Position numbers and translations under genes: made by a program
Origin: Ziziphus jujuba
Taxonomy: Eukaryota > Streptophyta > Magnoliopsida > Rosales > Rhamnaceae
Assembly (NCBI RefSeq): GCF_031755915.1
Contig: NC_083382.1
Span: 1,364,001-1,428,000, forward strand
Length of the DNA: 64,000 bases
Direction of reading: 5' to 3'
The notes under the pieces: model-generated
Databases searched by the model: none
Seen by the model: the letters and a program-made list of their open reading frames with translations, nothing else
What the model was told of the DNA's origin: nothing
Part shown: piece by piece, positions 47,379-59,415 of the stretch
Layout of the letters: each line of letters begins with the position of its first letter
Numbering within the stretch: the first letter of the stretch is position 1

Positions 47379-48994
47379 CCAGGGCCAACTGGTAGAGGTA
47401 GAGGAACCAGAGCTATGAATCAAGGTAAGAATGCCAAGCCAATTGGTAGAGGTAGAGGAAGAGGGACCAGAGCTATGAATCAAGGTAAGAATGCCAAGCC
47501 AATTGGTGCTGGAGTTGGTGGACAGGGACACACAGGATTGGACTTGCCAATCGGAAAGTTGGTTGCTGTTCGTGATGAATTGGTTGCTCAGAAAAGTGCA
47601 GAAAAGTTGGCTGCTGCTGAGGATGAGGGAAGCACAAGTCCACTTCCTGAAAGGGTACTATTTTGGCCTTTCTGCTCTTATCTGCATATTGCAAATTTTA
47701 TTTCTGTTGCTTCTTGTTTTGTCCTGTTTTGTCCATTTATATATTGAGGTGACAGTCTGCCAATTTTCAGATGCTTTGCTTTCTAGACCACTCTATAAGA
47801 GGTCATGGTCCTGTAAGTTGATTTAGACTAAATTGTTGAACCTTTTAATCTCATGAAATGTGTTCTATTTACATTGTTTGTTTTATTTTACCACATTTGA
47901 TTTGCTTTTCATTCCATTTGATTAGAAAATGTATGAACTGTATAGTTTCCTGAGATAATTTCTCAAATCTTAAAAAAATTCCCAGAGGAGGTTTGTGTAG
48001 TCTCATTTCCTGATGCGCACTGTTATAGTTAAACTGTATTGTTTCACATGTATTATTATGTCTATTGCAAGTTATTAACAACTTGGTTATTATATTTATC
48101 TCCACATAGTTCGTGGATTAAGTTTATATTTATATAATATAAATCATGTTCTATTATTTGCATTTGCAGATACAGATTGGCAACTCCCCAGTGTATAAGT
48201 TGGAGCGGAAGCTGGGAAAAGGAGGTTTTGGACAAGTATATGTTGGAAGAAGGCTGACTGGAGGCAGCGGTTGCTCTGGGCCTGATGCCTTTGAGGTCAT
48301 TCTTTTTTATTTATTATTTTTTTTATGTTTTATTTATACTATTATTATCATTCTTTTGTGAGGCCGGGGGTTTGGGGAGTGTGGCGCAGAAAATGAGATA
48401 GTTTTTTTTTCCCCATCCCTTATGGTGTTGGATCTCATAATTTATTTGCTCATCTAAAGGCTATCTGAAGAGATGGTTGCTTGTATAGCAGTGGAGGCAA
48501 TATCCATTTTATGTTTTCCTCCAGAAGTATGTTTTCCTTTAAGTCCTTATATTAAAAAATATGTTGTCTAATAATCTTTATATATCGTTCTTCTTTCTGT
48601 TAACATTAGTTTATTTCTTTAGCATATTATTATTTTGCCTCTTCAACTCAATATACTAGTATCGTTGAATAGCTTGATATGTTTTATGTTTTTCTGATAG
48701 GGGAACTGTTCGCTATGCAAGTGTCCATGCTCATTTAGGCAGGACAGGGAGCTGAAGAGATGACCTTGAGTCTCTTGCTTATACTTTAATATTTCTTCTT
48801 AGAGGAAAACTTCCCTGGCAAGGTTACATTGTAAGTTCATTTTAGATATCCATTGTGCATTGCCAATTGCAACTTTGTCTGCTAGACTGCAATTTTTTTT
48901 TTTTTTCTTGTTTATAATGCTTGGATAAATTTTCTTGCTGCAGAGAGAGAATAAAGGTTTTCTTGTTTGCAAGAAGAAGATGACAACTTCTATA
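47379..48994 (+). pseudogene. Captured pieces of a MUT9-like (casein kinase 1-type) protein kinase
   Basis: Exon 47379-47654 is the Arg/Gly-rich N-terminal region (TGRGRGRGTRAMNQGKNAKP, ending PLPER). Exon 48170-48295 has [21 protein letters not shown], the glycine loop. Exon 48701-48830 has GTVRYASVHAHLGRTGS, then TGA, then RDDLESLAYTLIFLLRGKLP. The exon from 48944 has GFLVCKKKMTTS. This order matches plant MUT9-like/CK1-family nuclear kinases. The exons with the Lys, HGDVKPEN and DLG catalytic parts are missing between 48295 and 48701, and a nonsense codon follows TGS, so no kinase activity is expected. Exon 1 has an internal duplication (54 and 60 bp, 47391-47444 and 47445-47504). Confidence 0.85.
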
Positions 48995-49167
48995 AATGAA
49001 TCTAGACATTGGCTTATCTTATCCTACAAGTTGAGACACCAAATTAATATATCTAATGAGGATTATTCTCTTATAATGTGCTTGACTTTTTACTGGCTAA
49101 AGAAGAAAACAGATATTGGTTGTGCTGAAATTCCCTCTCATTCATATCCTTATTTCATTTGACTGCA

Positions 49168-49415
49168 GAAAAGAAGATGGGGTAGCTGCTGGAGTCTCGG
49201 ATCATGGAGAATGGGAGGATCAGTGCTACCGAAAGCATCGATCCATCACTCTTGGGTCAATAAAGGAATTCAATTTTGACAGCACAAAGTCAGAATTTTC
49301 AGATAAGCCTACCAATGGCTCAGAGTGGTGGGCTAATGAAAAAGTAGCTGGAAAGGAATCTAAGCCTGGCAACGGTTGGACTTTCTTTCCCATTTTGCAG
49401 CCAGGAGTCAGCTAA
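49168..49415 (+). pseudogene. Captured 3' exon of an unrecognised plant gene
   Basis: After a TGCAG acceptor at about 49167 a frame of about 80 codons runs to TAA/TAG at 49413: RKEDGVAAGVSDHGEWEDQ ... SITLGSIKEFNFDSTKSE ... GSEWWANEKVAGKES ... GWTFFPILQPGVS. The conserved-looking end (EWWANEKV, FFP, QPGVS) suggests a real plant C-terminus, but I cannot name the family. About 49416-49740 may be its 3' UTR. It lies within the Mutator-like element, downstream of the kinase pieces. Confidence 0.55.
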
Positions 49416-50260
49416 CATAGAAAATATTTCATCATAGCTTCCCCTCTGTGAAAGGACTTTGAAATCAATTGGATTTGCAACTGTAAAGCAACTAACCCAT
49501 CTGTTGTAAATCTGGAGTTATACAATTTTGAAGATACGGCTACAGCTTGGCAAAACTTGGGATCAAATTGTTGTTGGATGAATGGATGGATTGCAGAGAT
49601 GAAAGAACTGCTTATGAATGTGTTAGGAGCAGAAACAAGATGCAGAGAGGAGATAATATTCTAGGAATTAGTGTGAGTACTGATAGAGCATTCTTTGTAA
49701 TATTTCTTGATGTTATACAAAGGGATAGCATTCGCTTATAGGGGGTTTTGTTGTGGACTACTTTTTCTTGTAATGTGTAACAATAAAAAAATGAAGAAGC
49801 TCATATTTCCACATTTTTTAAGAGACCTCTAAATCATTTGGTGATCTATCTTGTTCTGTGATCTAGAATCTTGCTTTTCTTGGTCTCGTAGATTTGGTGA
49901 TGCTTTATTCCATACCCGGAAAAAACCCTTCATCTGGGAAGCATTTTAGAGCTAATAGCGTTAAAATGGTGTTAAACTGCGTTCAAAAGCAAATTAAGTA
50001 TTTATAATTTTGCTATTAGATCATTAAATTTGTTGAAGTATCTTTGATTTATAATGCTTTTCATTATTGGGGAGCTTCATAAAAGACTAAAAGGAAAATA
50101 GCACCATGGTAATGCTATTGAAATATTTCTCCAAATAAAGGCCATAAGTTAATAAAATAGTGAAGCTAAATTGAGATAAATCAAATCCATGACATGTAGG
50201 GTTGCTAGAATTGAGATGGTACTGCAAATATCTAACAAAACTGACACAGAGACCATGTTT
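49416..50260. other. Element interior between captured exons and the minisatellite
   Basis: Apart from the probable 3' UTR (to about 49790) no feature is recognised. A 64-codon frame at 49547-49741 has no known similarity. Confidence 0.4.
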
Positions 50261-50264
50261 TCCT

Positions 50265-50525
50265 CCTGGCGGGAATTTTTTTACTTCTGGAGGAAAAAAT
50301 TTCCTCCAGGCGGAAAATGTTTTCCTCTTGGAGGAAATTTTTTCCGCCAGGCGAATTTCCTCCAGGAGGAAAACATTTTCCTCCTGGAGGAAATGTTTTC
50401 CTCCAGGCGGAAAACCTTTTCCTCCTGGAGGAAATGTTTTCCTCCAGGAGGAAAACCTTTTCCTTCAGGCGGAAAATTTTTTCCTCCAGGCAGAAAAATT
50501 GTCCTTCAGGCTTTTCTCGTGTCGG
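50265..50525. repeat. Palindromic minisatellite (CCTCCAGG / GGCGGAAAA)
   Basis: Irregular units of about 30 bp combine TTTTCCTCC(A/T)GG, GGAGGAAA and GGCGGAAAA. Many units are themselves palindromic (TTTCCTCCTGGAGGAAA). The tract is open in several frames, which follows from its composition. It ends about 50 bp before the Ulp1 start codon. Confidence 0.9.
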
Positions 50526-50577
50526 AAAAAATGTTTCCTCCATCTGTTATGTTTTGTTGTATTTGATTTGCAGATAA

Positions 50578-52342
50578 ATGGATTCAGATTACCAACGAAG
50601 GTTTTGGGACTCGGAGATATCGAGGGCAAAGGTTAATTGTAGATCGAACTTCTGGAAAGCCGTGTCGGATATTAAGTTCAAACTGACTCCAGCCCAAATA
50701 AAGAAGTTTGAGGATAGCTGTTTTGGCCACTTTTTGAAGGCCAACGAGATACAATTTAGTGGCCACATCGTCAACAGCATGCTGTATAGGCAATGTGTTT
50801 GCGACGACAAGGACTCTATGGTATTCAATTTTGGAGGGCGTGGTGCTAGATTTACACAGAGGGACTTCACCATAATTACAGGTCTACGGTTTGGTTACGA
50901 ACCCAATAGGCAGGTTAACATCTCTACTCGTACTAGTGACACGTATTTTGGCGGAAAGCGAAAGGTCACTAATTCGGAGATAACCGAAGCTTTCCTGACT
51001 GCACAGTGTCAAGACAATGATGAAGCCGACGATGATAGATTGAAGTTGGCTTTATTATATTTCCTAGAGACGGTTCTTCTAGGCAAAGAAAGCATGGCCA
51101 CCGCACCTCATTATCACTTGGAGATGGTGGATGATTTAGAGTACTTCAATAACTATCCATGGGGTATTTTATCGTATACTACCACCATTAGATCCTTTGG
51201 CTTTCATGGTAAGTTTGTTACACTATTATTTAAAGTTCGTTACACTTGTATGTATGGTGTATATTTCGTTACTTATTGATTACTAATTAATTGTTTGATA
51301 GATTTGGGGTTTTGAGACAATTCCTTCATTGGGTCAAGCATTCGGAAAAAAGTTGCCGGACATGGCATTTGTATGAATATTAGTATTACTTGCTAATCAC
51401 TTGATTATAATCCCTTTTGTCTTTTGCAGTATCCCGTTCATGGCTTAATGAATGTGACTGAAGTTGAGCATGCATATATCGGCATATTATGAAGTCTGGT
51501 TGGGCATCAAAGGTTGATATGGACATTTTGACTGCGGGTAAAGACTTTTTCCAGTTGCTTATAAACAGTCAGAAGTGGCTGAATCACGATGTAAATATCA
51601 AGATTTTTATTTTATAATTTGATAAATTCCATAGATAGTTGTTCAACTGCATGGATGTAATTTAAAATTACCTCGTCTTTCAATGCAGCATATGGAAGTC
51701 CTGCCTTACCTATTTCGTGTACGTGCCAATCAATTTCCTGATATTTTTTATCCTAGTTTTGAGGTGCTAGATGGAGGATTTTGGGTAAGTAACGGCCATG
51801 TGTCCTATATGTGGCTATTGTGATTTTAGATAACTAATAAATTATTTTGTTGTAGGTATACATTGAGCAATGTCATGGAAAGTTCATCGACAATCCATCT
51901 AAGTTCCAATTCTCATACGCAATGCAAGAATATGTGTTGGGGATTCGAATGAAGGAGTCCAAGCCATGGAAATACGTAAATCATGTAATATATACATGTC
52001 CAAATTGTGTAATGTTAACTATTCATTTATTCATGTGCCTTCCTTTATTTATTGTGCTAACTGAAATTCTGTAATGTATTGACAGTTGTTGATTCCACTA
52101 AACAAGCGCAACATACATTGGGTGGTAGGGCACGTGGACTTAAAAGAGCGTCGCATGACTGTATATGATTCAGATAAGGCTGGTAACCGATACAAGGGAC
52201 AAATTTATTTCCAGAAATTATGCATAATGTTACCATATTTACTGCGGTCTGCATCCTTTTATGAGCAGCGGCCGGATCTTGTAGACTCCGTTGACGAGTT
52301 TACATGTGAATTGGCACAAAATACCCCTCAGCAAAGTAACGG
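50578..52342 (+). pseudogene. Ulp1/DUF1985 transposon gene, lacks the catalytic Cys exon
   Basis: Exon 50578-51208 starts MDSDYQRRFWDSEISRAK and carries the DUF1985-like block (CFGHFLKANEIQFSG, MVFNFGGRGARFTQRDF, NNYPWGILSY). Further pieces: about 51302-51370 (WGFETIPSLGQAFGKK), 51430-51590 (SKVDMDILTAGKDFFQ, LINSQKWLNHD), 51689-51784 (HMEVLPYLFRVRANQF), 51856-51975 (QCHGKFIDNPSKFQFSY) and 52086-52342 (NKRNIHWVVGHVDLKERRM with the protease His, YDSD, and QQSNG). The GT donor after NG matches the intron position of the related gene at 1.9-5.5 kb, where the next exon supplies DCG. Here no such exon follows, and a repeat tract begins at about 52.6 kb. The second and third pieces appear frameshifted relative to their neighbours. 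Likely inactive. Confidence 0.75.
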
Positions 52343-52354
52343 GTAAAACCTCTT

Positions 52355-52417
52355 AATATTCCCAATCACCACTATCATTTTTACCATTTCGATATTCCCA
52401 ATCACCACTATCATTTT
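52355..52417. repeat. Short direct repeat ATTCCCAATCACCACTATC
   Basis: The word ATTCCCAATCACCACTATCA occurs at about 52359 and 52392, immediately after the last Ulp1 exon, where the Cys exon is missing. Confidence 0.8.
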
Positions 52418-52599
52418 GTACCAATGTTCCATTGTATAAAACCGCAATTACAATGTCATCATCTTCCATTTGACTACAAAATTAAATGAATAACGTTAAA
52501 CTAAATCAATAAATATATAAAATTTTGAATAATATTAAACAAACATATTAATTGTATTAAAAAAGTTGATTCTGTTTTTTTTTTTTTGGGCCAAATATA

Positions 52600-52775
52600 G
52601 CTTTTTCCTACTGGCGGAAAACTGGCAGAAAATTGGCGGAAAACTGGCGGAAAACTGGCGGAAAATTGGCGGAAATTTGCGAAAACTGACAAACTGGAGG
52701 AAATTGGCGGAAATTCATCTTTTTCGCCAAATTTCCTCCGTTTTTACTGTTTTCCGCGATTTTTCAGTTTTACAC
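52600..52775. repeat. GGCGGAAA minisatellite 3' of the Ulp1 gene
   Basis: A run of ACTGGCGGAAA / ATTGGCGGAAA units (about 11 bp) from about 52612, then opposite-strand TTTTCGCC, TTTCCTCC and TTTTCCGCG words to about 52760. It shares the GGCGGAAA core with the tract at 50.27-50.52 kb, so the two tracts bracket the Ulp1 gene. Confidence 0.85.
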
Positions 52776-53151
52776 AAAATTTCTTCCATTTTCAAACCAT
52801 ATGCCACCTAAAGTATCTTTAAAATCACATAGAACATCTCATAAATCAATTTCTTGCATACCCATATCAAATAAAAAGCTTAAAAAACCCTAAACTAATA
52901 AAACTTACAAGAAAAAATAGAAAGAGAAAAAACAAAAAAAACACATATTTCCTTACTTTCATCTAATAAGAAAAAAGATAAAATTTTTACCTGATTTTAG
53001 TTTGAGATATGAGAAAATACAAAAAAATGAGAGTGAGAGGCGATGAGATGCAAAGAGTTTAGAGAAACCCCACGAACAGTTTTGTATAAACCCCACCCCC
53101 ACGAACGAACGGCTGTGTAGAAGAAAGGAAAGCTTTTGTGTAATTTTCAAT

Positions 53152-53256
53152 TTTATCAAGGGTATTTTTGTTCCAAGATGGCTAGTTTTTAAAAAAAAAA
53201 AATTTTGCTATTTTTCTAAAATGAAGTTGTAAGGTGGCTATTTATGGGAAAAACCT
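53152..53256 (-). repeat. Right terminal inverted repeat of the Mutator-like element
   Basis: Reverse complement partner of 45672-45787. Followed by the target duplicate TTGATGTAAAT at 53257-53267. Confidence 0.8.
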
Positions 53257-53419
53257 TTGATGTAAATGTGTACAAAGGGATCGTTTTTTCTCTTTTGCTA
53301 ATTCTAGAAGTATTAAAAAGACAATTACTACTAGCTATCATTGCACTTTTACCACTAAACTAAATCCGCTCTAATCTGATTATTGTATATAAATTGATTT
53401 TTAATCGAACAAGAAACTT

Positions 53420-56400
53420 GGAAATAATAATTGAAAAAAAATAAAAGAACAAAAAAACAAAAAAATTAACTTCCAAAACTATTCAGAGCAGCTCAACGAA
53501 TAATGAAACTAGCTGGATAGAGTTCCTTAAAAAAATTTCATCAATTGGGTTACCCTTCTCTCTAAAAGAATGGAGGAAAGTCTGCTTTTCAAACTTGGTA
53601 TAATTCCTATCCTACCAAATCTTTGTCAAAATCTTGTTATAGACCGTTTACTCAGTGTTCAAATATTAAATGATAACATTTTTACTTTCGGTATCACCAT
53701 TGATCAAAACTCGAGCAACTTGCCTTTTATTTTATTATTTTTCTTCTTTCTCTCCAAGAAAAGAGTAAGGAAAAGACTCAAAAAGTATACTCATGAGTTG
53801 TAAAGAGTCCTTTCCAAGAAAAGAATAAGGAAAAGATTCAAAAAGTATACTCATGAGTTGTAAAGGGTCCTATAAATTCCTCTTTCTTTGATAGCTAGCG
53901 ATGAGTTCTATGAACTTAAGTTTCACGCTATAAATTAGTCATACACCTACCACGCATAAAGCACGTCAAGATGGAATTTGTCACTGCTTTCCGGCAAAAG
54001 TTCCTATTGATTATTCATCCACTGTCTGCAAAAAAAAAAAAAAAAAAAAAAAAAAACTGTAAAATATATCAAAAGAGATGACTTCTTTAAATAAACCTTA
54101 CAAAGCAGAAGAGGGACGATTAGTATAATTAATTTCATTACTTGTAATTAAACTTATAATGGGCCACTATAATTAAACGATTTGGGATCCTAATCGCTCT
54201 TAATCTTCCCCTTCTTTTTTTCACCTACTTGAAGGATAAGATTGCTGGCAATATAGATAGGACAGTGTTTGAAGCTGCAGCTTCAGGAGATCAAAGGCTC
54301 ATTGGGCGACTGATGCAAGGAGAAATTGATCCCAATCAACAAGTAACACCACACAACAACACTATTCTTCACATCGCTGTTAGATTCAATCAAAAGGGTA
54401 TTACAGAAGGTGTTCTTCGCTTATGTCCACGGCTACTTGGCAAAACCAATGCTAATGGGGACAGTCCTTTACATATAGCAGCGAAAATTGGGAACCAAGA
54501 AATTGTTCAGCTTCTCATCGGTGATTTTATAGACGTTGAAATCCGGCGAGCTGCTCTAAGAACGAAAAACTTGAAGGAGGAAGACACAGCCTTGCATGTT
54601 GCAGTTAAAAACGGTCACTTTGGCGTAGTACAGCTACTTACGCAAAACGATCGGGAGTTGTTGAATTTGGTGAATAAGGCTAATGAATCTCCACTTTTTC
54701 TTGCCGTGGAGGGAAGTTTTCTCGATATTGCACGGCATATTTTAACTTTTGGGGAAGCTTCATGCCATGGCTTCAATGGCATGAATGCTTTGCATACAGC
54801 CGTGGTTCGAGCACATCATGGTGATGTATATTATATATATATATATATATACATAAATATATATATTTGCATTCACTCTTTCTATCTAGCTATATGTGTA
54901 TAATACTCGTACATTCCTGCTATGACATGTTGATATATACCCAATTTTTATATGGTGAGGACCTTGTGAAAGATTTATGAATAGGGATATACTATGTTAG
55001 CTGTTACATAGTAAAAGGTTTTTAAATTAATCTCCAAAAAACTTTAATCAACCACAAATAATAATCAATGTTGGGTCTGACATACATTTTATGGATTGCT
55101 TTTTCCTTATTTAGGTTTTACTTTCTCAAAAATCAAAAATATTAAATGTTGTGTCATTTGTCAAATGATATGGATTGGCATTTATATAAGCCCCTCTTTA
55201 GAAATCCCTTACAACATCCTTACCCTCTTTAGAAATCCCTTATAACATCCTTATCATATCAAATTTCTATACTAGAAAGTGTATATAAGGTCAAAAGTCT
55301 ACCATAGCACGAGCATGCAAGTCTATTATAGTCTAAGTATATATATATATATTTATATATACATGTATGTGCGTGTATGTCAACACTTATCAAACATAAT
55401 AATTTTGCTAGAGACTTTATGTACGGAACAAATATGTGCATAAAACATATTTAACTGTAATAACTAGCTGAAGCACTTTAACTAAGATAAATTGCCGTTA
55501 AAACCGTCTTAATTATGACAAATTATCGCTAAAAGGTTTTTGCCAAAAGGTTATTGGTCATAACACGGTAACAACACACTTTATGGCCACCATATATGAC
55601 ACTTTCAACTACAATATTTCAGGTTTTAAAATATAAATATAAATATCACAATCAAAATATATAATTAATTCTTTTATGCAAGCCAAAGATAAAGTTCAGA
55701 AACATACTATCAGCGCGGTATAAGCTTCTAAAATTGCTAATAAACCATTAGTGGATTTAGGAGCCTATTATTGTTAATAGGATGTTCATGGACTCTTGCT
55801 ATGGTGCAAGATCTTGCATAACAACTTCTTTATACGTATGTATATTATCTATATATATATATATAATATATTTTGTAGTGGTATTTATATATGCTAGTTC
55901 CTATTTCCTAGTTAACCTAACTTTCCTTGGAAACAATTAATGTCTGTTGGTTGCAGCGGGCATGCTTGAATGTCAGGCATCTGAGTTATCTCTGGAAAGA
56001 ATTCGGCGCATGCTAAGTAACTTTTATTTATATGCTGGAGATCAATGTATTAATACACTACATAATCAGACTCACCAGCAAACATATATAGGTAATTAAT
56101 CTGTCTTCTACATTTTCAGTTTTCCTGTATCGTCCTAAAGTACCAATACATATATAAATATATATGTGTGTATGTATGTACAATAATTTTTTACTAGACT
56201 TCATCTATAAAGCACTTGAGTATATATATGTAATTTTCGGAATATTTCATCCGTATTCCATGTAAATAAGGTGATGTACTCAGTGAAGTAAAACTTTATA
56301 TATATATATATATATATGGAATGTTGTTTATACAAAATTTACCACCAGATCAGGATATATATCCCATGGTTTACTTGTAACACGGTAAAATATTCCCATA

Positions 56401-59400
56401 GATATGTCACCTTTTACAGTGTGAGTGTGCATGAGATTTATAGCAAAATTATATATATATATATATATATATGTATATAAAATTGTGGTGCCTGATGTTA
56501 TATTTTAATTACTTATAATCAATTTATAGATATTATGGGCTTATTGCTTCAAAGAGAAGGGCTTGCAACCCAACAAGATCAACTTTTTGGGTGGACTCCT
56601 CTTCATTGTGCAGCACATGTGGGGAATCAAGAAGCAACTAGACTTCTACTTCAGCGTTTCCCCACTCGTATTGCATATCTACGGGACAACCAAGGCATGT
56701 CTGCTTTACACATTGCTGCTAAACAAGGCCATGTCAATGTAATGGAAGAAATTATTGATCGTAATCCAGATGCTTGCGAATCCATTGACAACAGAGGATG
56801 GAATCCTCTTCATGTTGCCATTGCAAATGCAAAGCTTAATGTTGTCAGGTTCATACTGAACGAGCCAAGGCTTGATAGCCTCATCAATGCAGCCGATAAC
56901 GAAGGTAATACGCCTCTGCATCTGGCTGCTGGAAGGGACAGATACAGCATCATAACCATCCTTGTGAATGACAGTAGAGTGAACAAGAAGGCTCAAAATC
57001 TCATCTACCAAATGCCGATTGACTTTATTCTAAATAATCCAAATCTTGGAGAGCTTGACAAGGCAAGTGTTTCAAGCTATAAAGTCTGAGTACTGAATTT
57101 TCATTATTAGAATGCTATTTAAATGCTATTCTTTGCCAATAAACATCGGTTATGTGGCAAAAATACAAGTGCTATGGGATACCTTTTTTCCATATGCGTC
57201 TTGTTTTTAAAAACGTCAAGCTACATAACCATGATTTTTGCTAGCAGCGATGAATAGCGCATTGATCAATTTTTACTGCAGTTGACTACAATATGGTGAG
57301 TTTCACACAAATGATGAAATATTCATTATTGTCCTAGCATTGATTCTTTTTTAGATGAAAACATTAATTTTCACCATCTTACATAATTGCGTTCTCAGTC
57401 TACAAGAATCAGATTTCGTTAAAACACAATTAATATTGTTCAGTGCCATTTATTGGGAATCATTTTTTATTATTCACACCAATTTAATACTACCATTCTT
57501 AATGTAATTTACTACCATTCTTAATGTAATTTTTTCAGTCTAAGATTGTAAGGAAGTTAGATAAACAGGGCGGCCGAGCAAGTCTGCGATCACTTGTCAA
57601 TCGGATAAATAGTCATGAGATAAGAACTAATACAGAAGTTGGTCACGAGAATAATGAAACCAGAAGTCATGGGCTGAAGAATATATTCAACATTCATTTA
57701 CTGGTGGCAAGTCTTATAGCGACGGTGACTTTTACAGCAGGGTTTGCAATGCCCGGAGGGTATGAACAAGATCTATCATCCACAAAGGGCATGGCAATGT
57801 TATCTAACAAGACATCTTTCAAGGTGTTTGTAATAGCAGATTCAATAGCTTTCTACTGCTCCTCTGTCTCAGTGTTCATACAATTCTGGGGTTGCTTGGA
57901 GCATAACTATCATTTGCTTTTACGTTTTACAAGAGTTGCGGCAACTCTCACTTATATTTCTAGCCTTGGGATGGCACTGGCTTTTACTTCAGCCATCCAT
58001 GCAGTTATACCTCATTCCACAATGCTAGCATATTATACGATTGTATCAGGTGTCTGCTGTGCGTTGGCCTATATCTTTGGGTTTTTGTAGATGTGAAACC
58101 ATCACATATTTTCAATATGATAAACTTATTTAAATAGAGGTAGTCAATTATAATGTATATTGTATAACCATAAATAAATTATAATTTCCATTTCCACTTT
58201 GGTATTGATGTGATGTATGACAGATACAACTAATCCTCCCAAAAGCCATAGTTGTTTATGCGAAGATGAAGAGGAAAAAAAAAAAAAAAAAAAAAAAAAC
58301 TTTAATTTTGATTATGCTTTCAGTGTCAACCAATCTATTTAACAAGATTTTTGCTGTGATAAGAACTTCGCAGATTTAAACATGTTACATAGATTAAAGA
58401 AAATGACATTTCAGGATATGAGTAAGATGTAGTTAACCGTTCTTTTTTTGGGCTGGAGCTAGCAGTTCACCTATGTTAGCCACGACTAAGAAGTCCTCGT
58501 AGAGAACCAGCTGTTGTCTCCCCTACAAAGTTGCTCAAATAGAATAGGAGATTGCAATGTTCTCAGAGAAGTAAAATTTAGAGTTAGCTAGAAAAGCCCA
58601 TATTGCCCACCTTTGCATAGCAACGGCTTCCATTTTCTTTCTTTGTTTCTCTTCTTTGACAGACTGAACAATTTCCTCACCTTTATAGTCAGATTCTGTC
58701 ATGAAGGAAAAAAGAACAATATAAACTACCATTCACCTGAATATTTTCTAGATTCCATATAAAATAAGAATTTTTGTAAAATACATCTTACTGATATGGA
58801 TATTTTGATCAGAACAGAATTAAATTGTTGAAGCTACTCCCAGATGGAGTACTCTTCTGCAATTCCAGTCAAATAAGGAACTGAAAAAGAGAGGCAAAAA
58901 ATCAGAAAGTACTAGAAAGGTAGCAAGTCTACTCAACATAGTCTCACCCCAAGCTAAAATAACAATTGGAAAAGTTGCTGAGACAGGGTAACCAAATTTG
59001 CTCTGGCTGAGTTTTGCTCTGCCGCTCTAACTTTTTTACTCATGATTATATAACTTAAGATGTGGTTCATATAACTGTATCACAATTTAAATTATTTGCA
59101 TACTGAACAAGATAAACAATGAACATAAGTTCAAAAAATATTCTCCAAAATGCCAAACGAAAAAATAGAGTAAGCTATCTGAGCTCTTCTTGAGAAATTG
59201 GTTTTAATATGATTTCTGCATAAATCATCTTAATCCAAAACCGCACAGTAAACAGGACTTAGCCATAGATATTTGTCATAACAAATTATAAGTAAAGGGG
59301 CAAGGGAAGACTGCAGGGTAGCTGGCTCTAGTTGGAAACCCCACAGCATGGTGTCAGTATTAGATTGAGAAAACTAATACAATTACCTCTATAAAGCGTT

Positions 59401-59415
59401 TGAAGTTTAAGCCCT
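53420..59415. repeat. Segmental duplication, copy 2 (ankyrin-PGG gene ANK3 plus flanks)
   Basis: Matches 30.25-37.98 kb over upstream region, exons, introns and downstream region. It lacks the LTR element and foldback MITE of copy 1. A local duplication of a 50-bp stretch (GAAAAGAATAAGGAAAAGA type) occurs near 53758-53870. Confidence 0.9.
54313..58090 (+). CDS. ANK3: ankyrin-repeat/PGG-domain protein (ACD6-like), original start codon lost
   Basis: Exons: first exon ending 54820, then 55957-56091, 56530-57062 and 57539-58090, all in phase and open. Where ANK2 has its ATG (31110) this copy has ATA at 54253, and the frame upstream meets TAA at 54157 without an ATG. The first in-frame ATG is 54313 (MQGEIDPNQQ), giving 575 residues and losing about 20 N-terminal residues before the first ankyrin repeat. 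Ankyrin repeats (NNTILHIAVRF, GDSPLHIAAKIGN, GWTPLHCAAHVGNQEATRLL, GNTPLHLAAGRDRYS) and the PGG domain (MPGGYEQDLSS, four hydrophobic segments) are complete. Intron 3 again uses a GC donor (AAG|GCAAGT). It could still be functional from the downstream ATG; the Mutator-like element lies about 1 kb upstream of the start. Confidence 0.75.

Larger units (their letters stand above)
45667..53256 (+). mobile_element. 7.6-kb Mutator-like element with captured gene fragments and a Ulp1 gene
   Basis: The ends are inverted repeats: left from about 45672 (AGGGTTTTTTCGATAACTAG, then AGCCACTTCACAATTGC and TTAGAAAAATAGCAAA), right the reverse complement ending at about 53255 (AGGTTTTTCCCATAAATAG, AGCCACCTTACAACTTC). 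Similarity continues through a T-rich part to about 110 bp. The flanks are an 11-bp direct repeat, and a paralogous empty site exists near 29.2 kb. Mutator-like elements typically give 9-11-bp target duplications, have long TIRs and capture host sequence (Pack-MULEs); some plant families carry Ulp1 domains. Contents in order: class 3 lipase-like 5' exons, MUT9-like kinase exons, an unrecognised exon, a GGCGGAAA minisatellite, the Ulp1/DUF1985 gene and a second minisatellite. No mudrA-type transposase was recognised, so it is probably non-autonomous. Confidence 0.9.

Noticed and set aside
50189..50566. Pro/Gly-rich frames in the minisatellite
   Set aside because: Open in several frames on both strands because of the repeat composition; no start or domain support.
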